Origin: Archegozetes longisetosus
Taxonomy: Eukaryota > Arthropoda > Arachnida > Sarcoptiformes > Trhypochthoniidae
Assembly: GCA_018873245.2 (NCBI GenBank)
Contig: JAEMBT020000001.1
Coordinates: 4,620,001 to 4,684,000, forward strand
Length of the DNA stretch: 64,000 nt
Direction: 5' to 3'
A program made the translations under genes and the position numbers. The notes under the pieces are model-generated. The model was given only the letters and a program-made list of their open reading frames with translations, made no database searches and was not told where the DNA came from. Below are positions 23,730-37,335 of this stretch, piece by piece. Each line of letters begins with the position of its first letter. Position 1 is the first letter of the stretch.

Positions 23730-25970
23730 TTCAATAATTATTTTGACGTCAATTGAGTTCTTCAGTAGTAATTATCGTATGAGTAATCATGAACTAGAAT
23801 GGTAAACGTCATTGCATTAAAATTAATGTTTAATTAACGCTAAGAAATTTTTTCTGAAATTGACGCACTTGATAGCAATTTAAATGTTGGTCTCATAAAT
23901 GTCATCTTAAATGAATGAAATATTTTATTCAGTTTGCATTTTATGCTTATTGGTTCGCTAAACGAAATAATCACGTGTTTAATTCTTATTGATTGGTCTT
24001 TTTTGTAGCTTTTGATAGTTTGAATGATTGAATTGTAAGAATTCATATCTTAAAAAATTATATTAGATTTTTAAAAATATTTTTCATCCCTCTTAAGATA
24101 ACATTGAATAACTATGAATTACTCAGATTCAAAAGTGTAACGCCTTCACTCCTGATATCATGCCTCTTTACGTAATAACATTTAAAAATTGCATTGAGAT
24201 ACGAAATTAAGGATTTATAAAGTTACTATGACATCAAAGCGAAAATAAATACGGTACAAAGCTTAATTCGAAATCATTCGCAAGTATTTTCAAGTTGTCA
24301 AATTTTGTCAATTTTTTCAAAAAGTGTCAAATTTTCAGCATCGCAAAAGTTAGCCTCATTCTGAGAAGTTTTTACATTTCATCAGTATTGGGTAAGTATG
24401 AAATATTTATTCTCTAGTTTAAAAATTTCTAAAAATTCGGGTTGATGTATAATAAAGATTTTATTGAGTTAGCGTTGCCACTCTGCTTTATACTTTTAAC
24501 GAGAACAGAAATTATCAATAGGGGCCCTTTATTAAAACTATAAACATTTTTAGCCATTAGTCTTATTGTATTGAAATTAGTGTAAAATACAACAATGATA
24601 ACTGTTCCAATTACTATATCTTATTTCACTCTTCTGGTAAAGCTTTGTTATATTTAACAAAACCATAAAACTTGCTGCAATTCATATTATAATTTATTTT
24701 AGTACGAATTTATACTTTAATAATGGATGTACACATACTATTTCTGTCATCTTTACAAACTTTCTCCGTGATACTGAAAAGTTTTTTTAAAAATGCATTA
24801 CTGAAATAGCAAAAACTTTTGAGACTATTTTAACTATATCAGATAATCATTATTTGAGAGAAACTTTACTATTTCTTAACAAAATAGATAAGACGTTCTT
24901 AAATAGTTATATTGCGCTAATAAGTATCAGTAGCAGTAAAAAACTTTGTTTCATATCTTTGAATTTATTTAACTGTTGTGCGATATTGGTTCGAGCTCAT
25001 AAGCCTAAACGCATGACTGGGTACTAAAATTAACTATTTATCCAGAGTTCTGAAACAAAATTCTACTGAGCTCTTAATAATATTAAACTTTGTAGACTCA
25101 CCGCAGTTGATATCTACTGAATTTAACACTTATTTCACTTGTTTGGCCGTAACTTTCCAATTTTTTTAGCTATTTTTTCACTAGTTTGTTTCACCTTAAT
25201 TACATTTCAACCGGCTACTTTAGTTAGTAGTTTGGAAATTTTAGGGACAGTAGAGCATAATAATACATGACACTTTATAAACGCTCTCTGTTCCCAATTA
25301 GTAACACTGGTCCGAAATGGGTTAACATTTGGGGCAATTGCAATACCACTGACAACATTAAAATTAAAGTGGTCTGTATAGTAAGGCAGCAATTAATAAA
25401 TGCGCAATAATTTAAAGTAAAAATATTTGTTTATTTATTCATTGATATGAAAGTGCAATTTCTTTTCAACAGCCTTAATATTTTTGAGTGTATCTGTTTT
25501 TTAAATCTTTGAGAAATATGAATCATATTGACTCTCACGCTTCTGCATCATTGGAGTCTCGTTGAATGCCCTCTAGAGATTTAACAATTGCAAAAATTTA
25601 CTCGTCTATCGATTCCTGTCGGCAAACAATATACTCATTGATAGAACAAATATTTTAAAATCTTTAAACCGGAGATTTAGGCTATCATCAATAATATCCT
25701 AATTATTTTGTGTATATTTTTCGACAATTTGAACGTTATTCTATTCTTCAATTCGAGCTTTAGAAAAACAACGTCTTAATCTATTTTGTTAAAAGTCTTT
25801 AATAATTTTGATTTTCTTTTCCAACGAAATATTAATATGTTTGTGTTTATTTGAAACCATTTTTACAGAACATGTATAAAAATGAGTCGATTCATCAATT
25901 ATTTAAACTTTCAATTGTATAAGTGTAAGTTTTTACAGTTTGTTGATAAAAGCTCACTATTAACGATTAC
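23730..25970. other. Intergenic 5' region of FASN, nothing recognised
   Basis: No domain-bearing ORF. A 61-codon minus-strand frame at 25,207-25,392 has a slightly higher G+C content but no recognised family. Confidence 0.35.
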
Positions 25971-25979
25971 TGAGCAGTT

Positions 25980-26575
25980 TCGAGTTCAAGAGGTTTGGGA
26001 TGAACCTTAAACCTGAACCTAGGTATCTTCTATATATTTATGCTTTGAACGTGCTCTAGACCCGCAACCTTGAATCAAAACCCGAACCTCTATACTTTTG
26101 AATATATATCTATTTGATATATTTTAAACATTACAAATAATATCATCAAAGTGCAGTACTGCACATTTTTTTTATAATGTACAACGCATTACCAGAGAGC
26201 TATTTAGTTGTTACGTACGACAAATATTCCACAAATTGTACTGAATTTTGAAAAACTAATAATCTACACTTGAAGTTCAGGTTTGTTTCGGATTTGTGAA
26301 CCTCTGAGGTTCATTTAGGCTCAGCAGAGGCTGATTTCACTAATCAGTAGTTTTATGGTTTCTATTTTTAAAAATTTAAATAAGTGTAGTAATAGTAATT
26401 GAATTTTCAAAAGTATTTATTTTCAGTATAAGTGCGAAAAGATGTTCAGGATTACAACTTCGATCCTGGACCTCAAACCTAAACCTCTTAAAATTTAGAA
26501 CCTGAGCCCGAGTCTGGATCTGAGGTTCAGGTTCAGGTTCGGACTCAAGGGGCTCTAAGGTTCATTTATGCTCAA
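25980..26575. repeat. Cluster of AGGTTC / GAACCT motifs upstream of FASN
   Basis: More than a dozen AGGTTC-, AGGTTT- or GAACCT-type hexamers in both orientations. They include the everted pair GAACCTCTGAGGTTC (near 26,298), the run GAGGTTCAGGTTCAGGTTCG (near 26,521), and repeated GGTTCATTTA(G/T)GCTCA (near 26,309 and 26,554). It could be a degenerate minisatellite or MITE, or a regulatory array; the sequence alone does not decide. It ends about 250 bases before the FASN start codon. Confidence 0.5.
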
Positions 26576-26829
26576 CATTACTATTAATTCACATTATATC
26601 GACTATTGGTGCATAAGGAAGCACTCAAAATATATGGGTTTTATTATAGGCGGGTTCACTATATCAGGAATGGACCGTATTATTATATCGAAATCTGTTA
26701 AATTTAGTTGTTTCAAGTTCTATTTGTTTCTTAAACCTCAATTTTAGCTTTAAAGTTTAATTTCCCAAATATTTGATATTAATTTGAAGCAATCAAATTT
26801 GTACAATAAATTTTAGAGACAACATAAAA

Positions 26830-29800
26830 ATGTCTTCGCGTAAAGCGGAAGAAAAGGATACATCTGAAGGAGTTACTGACGAATTTATTGATGGATATAA
26901 AAGCCGAAAAAAGTATATAAAAACACCCATTTGGCCAATGAATGAAGATGTTGTTATAACGGGTATCTCAGGCAGATATCCAGGTATTGAAGATATATTA
27001 TTCAAAATCTTATTGTTATAACTTAATAGATTTTCTAAATGAATTTTAGAATCCGATAGTGTAGAAGAGTTTGAATACAATTTATATAACAATATCGATA
27101 TGGTTACGGATGTTGCAAAACGTTGGCCTAAAGGTATTTATTATTTCAAATTTTCAGAACATTAATGATGTCTATTTGATCACAATTTTGGCTTTGAACC
27201 TTTGTTTAGGTCATTTGGGTATACCACCAGGTCGAGGACATCTCAAAGAAGTCGATAAATTCGATGCAGACTTTTTTGGAGTCAATGAATTCGATGCAAA
27301 TTATATGGACCCACAATTGAGAATTATGTTAGAACTGACTTATGAAGCCATTTGGGACTCAGGTATTAATGACATGATTCTCCTTATAATCATTTCTCCC
27401 ATCATCCTGAATATAAATCACAAATATGAATTTACATAGAATTATGAATAAAAGTCAGAATTATGTACTGATGTGAGAGTATAATATTTCTATTACTAGC
27501 TCATTAATTGGTCAGTTGATTTTATCTTAAGGTAAACCTAATTACAAGCGTCCGTGCAATTGAAATTAATAGTTTGATTGGTGAATTCTAAGTCTTCTTA
27601 TCATTTTATATTACTTTTTAAATCATTAAAATAAATTGTTTACATACTAATAAGTCATATCGAAATCATATATGAGGTTGTCATTATATCACTTAAGTAG
27701 GCATATTTTGGTTAGAGGGGAGAGATTCGGGAGTGCAAATTTTTGAAATAAGGTATTGTGCACTTATATAATTATTAATCAGTATAACTTAAAGATTAAA
27801 AAAGTTACTGACCCTGCCCCTCCAGGGCCGACTAGAAACCACGCTCACCAAAATATTTTAGACACATCTACAAAAAATATTTTAATTTTAATCTCTATAA
27901 ATACAGATTCAACATATATAACACTTATGTTGAAATTCACTTAAGTGACGGAGCTATAATTGCTTAAAGTTTGATTTTGGAACTTATTAAAAATTAGTAT
28001 CTCAAGAATGGGAGGGGCAAATAAGGTGGGGATTTAACTAAAATCTTTTAAATATCATTGACTACAACATACAACGAAGTCAGTGTCATACAATATAGAT
28101 TTTTAATATCCAATTTTATATCTGCGCTAGAGAATCGAGACATCGTCTCAAGCACTAGAAAGTTCACCTCTTGCAGACATAATTAAAGAGATATCAATTT
28201 TAACTTTTGAATTTATACTCAGTTTGAGTCTTAATTTGTTTACTAATTGGTTAACATTTAGGCACAGATCCAAATTCATTAAGCGGTTCAAACACTGGAG
28301 TATTTATTGGCTATTCATTCAACGAGCAAGAGAGGGCATATTCTGGTCGTTCAGAAATGTTTAGCTACAAGCAACTTCTAACTCAAATGATTTCAAATAA
28401 ATTCAACTTAATAGGACCGTCAAAGTCATTTGATGCTGCATGTGCTTCAAGTTTACTTGCGTTGCATGAGGCGACATTTTCTCTAAGAAGCAAACAGTGC
28501 GATAATGCGATCGTAGTTGGAGCCAGCATATATTTTGATCCTGTGTTTCAAAACAAGTTCTTCCATATAGGTACATTATCACCCAGTGGTCGCTGTAAGT
28601 GCTTAGATGAGTCCGCAGATGGATATGTAAAGGGTGAGAGTTGCGTTGTAACTTTTCTTCAAAGGAAATCCAGTGCTAAACGTGTTTATGCGACTGTTGT
28701 TCATACGAAGACTAATAGTGATGGATATAAAGATATAGGATTCAGTCATCCAAGTTGGGAACTACAAAGAAATCTTATGAAAGAAACTTATTCTGAGGCA
28801 GGAATAGATCCGCTTCAAATGCAATACATCGAGTCTCACTGTACTGGAACTAAGGCCGGAGATCCTGCAGAAATGCGTGCGATTTATGAATCAATGTGTG
28901 CAGGTGTGAAATCGTTTACTTGATATTAGTATTTTTATAAATAAATCAAAGTTCCATATTAAATTATGTTATCTGGAAAAATTCATAATATATCGATATC
29001 GCATGAATTCAATGCTGGCATATCGGAGCGCTATTTTTGTAGATCGAATCAGGTATATATGTACATTTTAGACCTCGGCCAATCGACATCTCAATAGCCA
29101 CTTGAGAGAAATGGCCCTCAATATTAAATTGTAGACTGGTATTTAAATCTCTAAATTTTAATTGGATATTCGATTTAATTATTTGGTTAGGTACATTGAT
29201 TTTCTGGAGTCGAGCATTTGACCTACCGGCCATTTTGTTGGGTTAGGTAGGTTAGGTTAGGTAAAATGATTGGTAGGTCAAATGGTTTGGATCCAATTTT
29301 TCAGTATCAATTACTTTTTAGCTTTTTATCTTTAAACTACACTTTTTTCATGCAATTGATACTTTGACTATTCATCTCTTGGGCAGATTTGTTTCTGGAT
29401 CGAATTGATGTAGTTTTGAGTTATCGCGCGCCAAACTGCCTCAGAACACTATCTGCAAAAATATCAATTCATTATAAAACGTGAAACGTCAAATGAAATT
29501 ATTTTAATAATACATATACAAGTACTTGTTCAATTAATTAGCTGGTCTTTGAATGTATTCATTTCAATACTTGCTTATAATTTAATGAGTTGAATTTTTA
29601 CATACATTTGAGCTAAGCCTCATTTCAATGCTGAAAATCTCCCCTAAAATTTCTTATTCAGTACAATTAATTATTTTATTCAATAGGAAGAAAAGATCCT
29701 CTTTTTATTGGAGCTCTCAAGTCAAATATGGGTCATACAGAAGCGGCTTCAGGATTATGCTCCTTAACTAAGGTCATCCTATCATTTGAGAACCAATGCA

Positions 29801-32800
29801 TTCCTGCAAACCTACACTTTAAAAATCCAAATCCTCATATCGAAGGTTTAATAAATGGTTTGCTCAAACCCATCAATGAAAACACGCTATTCACTGGAGA
29901 TTTGGTTGGATTGAATAATTTCGGTTTTGGCGGTTCTAATGTCCACGCAATTGTTAGAGCACCAAAGAAGAGTCCAACAATTAATAATCAGAAAATAATT
30001 GATAAAATTCCCCGATTGGTTCAAATGTGTGGTAGAAATGAGAAAACTCTAAACCATTTCTTCAAATCATTACTCGACAATCCCTCAAAACTGACCCGGG
30101 ATTTACTGTCCCTTCTAAATGACATCTCAAAGACTTCCCCTTATCAATTGAATACTGGTTTTAAAGGGATGAGGTTTCGAGGATTTTCCATAATTGAGAA
30201 TATGGATCAAAGTTCGTTCATCACTACAACTATTGAAACAAAAAAAGTTTCGACAAACAAGAAACAACTTTGGTTTTTGTTCTCCGGAATTGGTACTCAA
30301 TGGTCAAAAGAGACTGAATCACTTATGAACATCGATGTCTTTGCAAAATCCATCAAAAATTCAGCTCAGGTCCTTAATAAATACGGAATCGATTTATTGA
30401 ATCTACTTTTAGATAACAACAAGAATGAAAGGTCACTCGATTCATTGATAACAACAACTACAATACAAATAGCTTTTGTTGATTTACTCTACGAACTCGA
30501 TTTAAGACCTGATGGAATAATAGGTCATTCAATTGGAGAATGGATTTGTGCTTATGCTGACAAATGCATTACAGCTGAAGAAACAATTCTTATAGCATAC
30601 TATACGGCAAAGTATATTCAACAAATTAAAGAAACAAGAGGAATGATGGCCGAAGTTGACATGAGTTGGAAGCAGATAGCAGAAAGGTATCCTGAAAATG
30701 TGTATCTCGCCAGTTATAACCCAAAAGATTTTGTAACTATTTCTGGAGAGCAAGAGATAATCGACTCAGTCATTAATCAACTTAATGCTGAAAATATAAC
30801 AACTCGTAAAATCAACAGTTATGGCATAGCTTTCCACTCTCCTATTATTGGATCAATCGCTGAACAATTACTTAATAAATTTGAGAAAATAATTACGAAT
30901 AACAGATTGAGGTCATCGAAATGGATTAATACATCTTTTGATAACAAGGAATCTGAATGTGTTTCTCCTGAATATTTTGTCGACAACCTCAGATATCCTG
31001 TATTATTGAATGATTGTCTCAAACAAATACCTAAAAATTGTATAATTATTGAGATATTCGCGCATAATATTCTTCATTCTACTATCGAAAGAAGTTTGAA
31101 TTCGGATATCAACTTGATTACTCTGATGGACAGAAATAATAAAGATAATATGAAACAATTGTTAACAAGTATAGGAAATTTATATTTACTTGGATTGAAT
31201 ACATCGATTGAAAAATTATATCCAAAAGTTGAATATCCAGTCTCGACGGGAACTCGTTCGATATCATCTCTTGTTAAATGGGATCACACGAAATCTTACA
31301 CTGTTACACAATATCCAGATTTCTTCAATATATCTCATCATAATAAACTGATCACTGTAGTTGATTTGAGGGTAATTTTCGAAATACATTCCAATTAATT
31401 AGATTATTTGGATTGTTCGATTATTTATTAAGATGAATAATATAGAATTTTTGACATTTCATAGGACAAAAAAGATTCCTACCTATCTGGACATCGTATC
31501 GATGGACGAATTTTATTTCCAGCTACCGGTTATCTCTTACTAGCGTGGAAACTATTTGCTCAAAAGAATGGCGTCTCTTATGAAGAATTTCCAGTAGAGT
31601 TCAGAAATGTTTCCTTAAATCGCGCCACAATTTTGTCAAACACTGGATCTAAGAAATTTACAACAGTCAATGAAGCGAACGGGGAATTTATTATTTACGA
31701 AAGTGGAACAAATATTTGCAATGGAAAAATCTTTGCTTTGAAAGACGAACTACTACTTCAGTATAAGTACATTTTAGATGAAAATCAGTCTTTTGATGTG
31801 TTGAAATCAGAAAATATTGTTTTGGAAACAAAAGACATTTATAAGGAATTTAGGCTTAAAGGCTATGATTACGGAAAATATTTTCAATGCATTACAAACG
31901 CATTTGAAGATAATAGAAAAATAAGAGCTAAAATTAAATGGAATGGAAATTGGGTCACTTTTGCTGACTGTATGATACAAATGATTATTTTAAGCGCAAC
32001 GTTCAGAGCTATTCGGCTACCAGTTCGCATAGACTGTCTGAGATGCGATCCTAGAGCACTAGCAGAGGAGGCGACAAAATTAGGAGAGAATCCAGAACTT
32101 GAATGTATATTCGACGATGACTTAAATATAGGTGTTTCTAAAGGACTAGAATACCATGGAGTTAATTCAAGTATTGTTCAAAGAAACTTAAGATCTCAGA
32201 AACCTATTGTCGGAATTTATCGATTTATACCGTATAATGAATTTGTCACTTACGATAATCAGAGTGATTTGTTGAGTTATTTGAGGGCTTGTGATAGACT
32301 TGCTTTACAAGTGGCTGAAAAGTACAAGATTTCAACTGATATTATGATAAAAGATGATAGTAAAGCCGAAATCGTAAAGAATTACAATGAAATCGATGTT
32401 TTTGACGATAGTTATTTATATCGGTTTCTTAAAGATTTAGTAAAATTTGAAGGAGAATATAGTCCAGAAAATATGAAGTCGATGTTCAGAAAAAATTTAT
32501 TGACTATTGATAGGGATTGTCTTATTGAATGCTTCAATAATGAGCTTCTACTGAAATTACAGTTACTGACGGTCATCGAGAACAAAGTCACAAATGATAT
32601 TAACTTTCTTGAAGTTAATCAGAGTTCGGCGATCATGTATTCTGATGTTATGGATCTAATTAAACCTAGTTTATATGATGAACAAATCAATTATTCTTTA
32701 TTACACCCAAGACCTGATGAAATATCCACAGAACTGAAACAAGATTTACAGATAAAAGAATGGATTACTGACAAATCAAGGCTTCCCCCAGATATAGACG

Positions 32801-35800
32801 ACATCGACTTGATTATATATAAAGACACGAGTGTTTGCCAATTATCTTCAAAAAGCTCGATTGATTTGAATCTATTGTTTAAATCAGTTTGGAAAACATT
32901 GAAACCAATGGGTTTTCTACTTATCATTTGTAGAGATACAATCACTTTTGCCGAACAAGTCATTTGTAACCTTTTCGATTTGAATTACTATAAAACAAGA
33001 AAATGTCAAATCATCGAAGAAGCTGTAAAAACTGGTTTCCATTTAATATCTACTAAAACCGACTCATTCCATGCTAACGCACTTTTCTTCCGCAAATTAT
33101 CACGTGATATAAAAATCGATAAACAAGTATTTTTCCATGTATCAAACGATTATGAATCATGGATTGAAAGATTGCAAGCAGAATTCAAATCAATGGAAAC
33201 AAAGCCTGAAGGAGAAAATCTTTGGCTTATCGCTAATGATGAACCTATTAATGGTATCCTTGGTTTATTTAAGTCTTTGGCTAGAGAACCGAATGGTAAT
33301 AGAATTCGGTGTATTTTCAACTTCGATAGGAAAACTAATGAGGACTTATTGGATTTTACGAATAATAACAAATTTTTGGAGACAATCATAAGACAAGATC
33401 TAACGATGAATGTTTTGCATGATCACAAGCTTGGTAGCTTTAAGTTGTATTCAATAGATCCGTATCCAAAGCCAGTGCTAACAGAGTATTGCATTTTGAA
33501 TTTGATCACAAGTGGAGATTTATCGAGCTTTAAGTGGTTTGAATCCGCTCATAAGTATTGGCCAATTGGAAGAAAAAAAGAGGAAACAATTTGTCATATC
33601 ACTTATGCGTCATTGAACTTCAAAGATATTATGTTAGCAACTGGTGAGTAATGTCTCATTAAACTTTTTATTTTAGATTAGAATTTATAATAAAAATTGC
33701 AAATCAGATTGCATGATATATAAACTCATAAATGCTATCGTTTGAATGAATGTATCCGAAAATATTTATTCATAACTTTTCACATTTTAGTATTTTTACT
33801 AAATTCTATTCACAAAAGCTATATTTAAGTTTTTCGAACCGACAGATAATTCTAGTCACAAGTCAGAGAGTTAGCAACATACAAAATTTAAGCCTAGCCT
33901 GATTTAAGAGTCAAAAACTTCAGTATTTCAGAATACTGGAAAACTTTATATACTTAGCTTTAGAAATCTGTAATAATGTTCATTGATTTGCATTCGAATT
34001 GAAATTATAGGTAAATTACAAGTCGACGAATTAGCTGGTGATATTGTATCTCAAGAGGGTATACTTGGATTCGAATTTTCTGGTTTTGATGAAAGTGGAA
34101 ATAGAGTTATGGGAATTTGTCCTTCAAAATGTTTGGCCACAACTATTGTCATTAGAGATCCACAATTTATATTTTCCGTTCCCAAAAATTGGTCACTCGA
34201 AGATGCGGCGACAGTACCAGTAGTTTATGCAACTGCTTATTATGCACTTATCATAAGAGGAAATCTTAAACCCAGAGAAAAAGTTTTAATCCATTCAGGA
34301 AGTGGTGGTGTCGGACAGGCAGCTATCTCTATATGTCTTAGTCTCGATTGTCATCTATTCATAACAGTTGGATCTGATGAGAAAAGGGAATTTCTTAAGA
34401 AGTTATTTCCAAAACTTACTGATCGAAACTTGTCTTCTTCTCGCGATTTAAGTTTCAAAAGACATATTATGTCAGAAACCAATGGATTGGGAGTTGATGT
34501 TATACTCAATTCGTTGTCTGAAGAGAAACTTCAGGCAAGTCTTGAGTGTCTCTCAAATAATGGACGTTTTCTCGAGATCGGGAAATATGATTTAGCGAAA
34601 AATAGTACTCTAAGTAAGTTTTTCTGATATCATTTATATTTGAAGTTTATGCTGGACAAAAGGATAGCGAATGCAATATAAGCTATTACTTGTTTTTTCT
34701 TCAAGCGATTCATTAATCATTTAATAACATTTAAATTTGAAATGCGTGAAAGTAATATAGAAAACTTATTTTAATAATGATTATTCGAATACTTACTAAT
34801 TAGTAGTTATTCTAATCTGAAAAACATTTACTTTGCAATTTTCAAATAGATACTTCGCATTTACTCAGAAATAAGACATTTTATGGAATATTTTTGGACA
34901 CTTTGCTCACAAGTGAAAACAATTGTTTACCCCTTATTATTAAACAAAGAAAAATGATTAGAAATTTAATTGAAGAGGGCATCAAAAACGGAATCGTTAG
35001 ACCATTGAATCGAACGGTTTTCAATGTAGATCAATGTGAAAAAGCATTTCGTTTTATGGCCAGCGGTAAACACATTGGAAAAGTTTTGATTAGAATCAGA
35101 GATCAACAAGATGATAGCTCGTTGACAGAACCATTTAAAATGTTAGCCATTCCGAGAACTGCTTTTTATCCAAATAAGTCTTACATAATAACAGGTGGTT
35201 TGGGAGGAATGGGTCTAGAATTAGCGAATTGGATGATAGGAAGAGGTGCGAAAATACTGATTCTGACCTCGAGGTATGGTCCTAAAGAGCCGTATCAACA
35301 ATTTAGACTCAAATATTTCAAAGAACTTGGAGCCAATGTTAAGACTTCAACTGAAGACTTGTCTAAATTGGAAGGCACTAAAAGTTTGTTAGAAGAAGCT
35401 TCAAGTCTTGGACCTATTGGTGGTATATTTCACTTATCACTTGTACTCCATGATGCTCTTTTTGTGAATCAAACTTCAGAAACATTTAAAAAAGTTTTTG
35501 ACCCAAAGTCTAATGCTTTGATTAATTTGGATTCAATTACGCGTAAAATGTATCCTAAAATCGATTATTTTGTTGCATATTCTTCCTATGTTACACCTCG
35601 TGGCAATGCAGGCCAAAGTAATTATGGATTTACTAACTCAGTGATGGAAAGAATTTGTGAACTAAGACGTAAGGATGGTTTGCATGGATTAGCGATTCAG
35701 TGGGGAGTTATAGGAGATACTGGTTATTTCGTCAATAGTCTTACTGAAAATCTAGCTAATAAGATTGTATTTGAACCTCAACTAATGCATTCCTGTTTAG

Positions 35801-37060
35801 CAGTTTTGGATCGTTTTCTACAATCAGAATATCCTACTTGTTCGAGTTTTGTAAAACCTGAATATAAACACAGATCTATTGATGGTAAACAGGATCTCAT
35901 GATATCAGTGGCACATATCTTAGGTATTGAGGACTACAAGAATTTGGATTCAAGTAAAAATTTAGTCGACTTAGGAATGGATTCTCTAATGTCATTAGAA
36001 ATAAAACAAACAATTGTGAGAGATTTCGGTTTATACCTGACCACTCAAGAAGTTCATAATCTAACAATCACTGATATAAAACAGATAAGTTCTAAAATTT
36101 ACGGCACTTCCAGAAATCTTCCAATTTCTAGATTTGGCTCTATATTTCAAATACCACCCGAAAGTATAACATATCTGAATGCTATATTAGAAGGGGAGCC
36201 AATATTTTACTTACCGCCAATCAACGGAACTTATGATTTATTCAAACCGATTGCTGAAAGCTTAGATAGACCTGTGATTGGTCTTAATTGGACACAAGAA
36301 TGCAATAGATTGGAGACAATAGAAGCAGTGGCTGAGTATTATTTGATTTTGATAAAAGAAAAATTTCCAGATATCCAGTCTAACTACAAATTAATCGGTT
36401 ATTCAGCTGGAGGTATAATCGCTTATGAAATAGGAGTACAATTGAAAAATAAATCAGGACTTGACCCAAAACTCGTTATTCTGGATTCTTCTCCAATTCA
36501 GTTCAAATTGGACCAAATAGAAATGGTTAAGTCTTATCAATCAAACAATGATATGGATTTTCATGCTGCATCATTAGTTACTTTTCTCATGGATAAGGTT
36601 AATATTGATTCAAAAGCAGTTTATGATGCATTAAGAGATACTCCTAAAGATGAAAGAGTTGAGAAAGTTTCAAAAATATTTCTGGATTTGAGTCGACTTG
36701 AATATGATCTGAAATGTGTTGAGTTCGCGGTCGAGTCGCATGCTCACAAATTTCTTAATCTCTTTAAGTATTCAACAGATTCTGTTAAGTTTAGTGGAAA
36801 TCTATTGCTCATTAGGTCTAAAGAGTATGTGCTCAATGACAAGAGTCAAAAGCATGTTATCAAACATGACTATGGCTTCAATGAGGTATTAGTTGATTAT
36901 TATATTTGCTCATGAATAGAATTAACAGATTTCCTTTTTAATTCAGATTGTGTCTGCAAAATATGACGTTATTGTTCTCGATGGAAATCATCAGACATTT
37001 ATGTCTGATAACAAGAATCAAATTATTAAATCTATAAATAACTATTTTGACATTAATTAA
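26830..37060 (+). CDS. FASN: Animal-type fatty acid synthase, 9 exons, full length
   Basis: Cytosolic multifunctional enzyme making long-chain fatty acid from acetyl-CoA, malonyl-CoA and NADPH. Exons 26,830-26,983, 27,050-27,133, 27,210-27,362, 28,262-28,903, 29,687-31,371, 31,465-33,643, 34,011-34,613, 34,850-36,885 and 36,947-37,060 all use GT-AG and sum to 7,650 bases, 2,549 residues (human 2,511). Domain order and key residues: ketosynthase Cys191 (DAACASS), His323, His361; acyltransferase Ser626 (GHSIGE); dehydratase His916 in HRIDGRILFP and the DCMIQ Asp; decayed methyltransferase region; enoyl reductase GSGGVGQAA (about 1,728); ketoreductase GGLGGMG (about 1,949) and Tyr2092; acyl carrier Ser2212 (GMDSLMS); thioesterase Ser2352 (GYSAGG) and His2527. 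The N-terminus is about 30 residues longer than the human protein. Start: first ATG in a good open frame before VVITGISGRYP. No broken site seen. Confidence 0.97.
27363..28261 (+). other. FASN intron 3
   Basis: An 899-base intron, mostly A+T-rich, with one G+C-richer spot (27,807-27,850) holding the small hairpin CCCTGCCCCTCCAGGG. No bounded transposon could be confirmed. Confidence 0.5.
29215..29284. repeat. TTAGG-type telomere-like repeat in a hairpin, FASN intron 4
   Basis: A 26-base tract made of GGTTAGGTAGGTTAGGTTAGG-like units (29,237-29,262) is framed by a 22-base inverted repeat, CATTTGACCTACCGGCCATT and onward (29,215-29,236) against AAAATGATTGGTAGGTCAAA and onward (29,263-29,284), with 3 mismatches. 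TTAGG is the ancestral arthropod telomere unit. Here it sits in an intron between the ketosynthase exons, so it is an interstitial tract. Confidence 0.75.
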
Positions 37061-37063
37061 ATT

Positions 37064-37335
37064 TAATCAGCCTTAATTGTCAACACTGATGCCTCGGATA
37101 ATGGTGGAGGGTATTGGGTTGCAATGATTTTTGAGAAGGATGGTACTGGACAATTTTTCGATTCATATGGACTGCCATCACTTTATGAAGAATTCATTAT
37201 ATATATGGATGGTAATTATTCACTTGGTTAAGGGTTCAATAGAAAACTTAAGTGTTTGTCACGCGTAACTTGTGGTCGCTATTGTGTTCTTTATGTAAGA
37301 CTTGCAAGCAACGACATAAGCTCAGGATAGATCCA
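37064..37335 (+). mobile_element. Fossil of a Polinton/adenovirus-type cysteine protease (peptidase C5-like)
   Basis: Plus-strand translation shows GGGYWVAMIF, then GQFFDSYGLPSLYEEF, then TCGRYCVLYV. This is the order of catalytic-region motifs expected of adenain-like proteases carried by Polintons/adintoviruses and their relatives. Only this protease piece is recognised; no capsid, polymerase or integrase piece is visible nearby. The copy is broken, with few breaks in the part that is left, and looks old. It begins four bases after the FASN stop codon, so it may lie in the FASN 3' untranslated region. Confidence 0.65.

Noticed and set aside
27780-28040. Possible MITE in FASN intron 3 suggested by TGCCCCTCC words
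   Set aside because: Only about 9-10 bases match between the supposed ends and no target duplication could be found.
29009-29233. 74-codon minus-strand frame in FASN intron 4
   Set aside because: Intronic, no domain, and it runs into the hairpin with the TTAGG tract.
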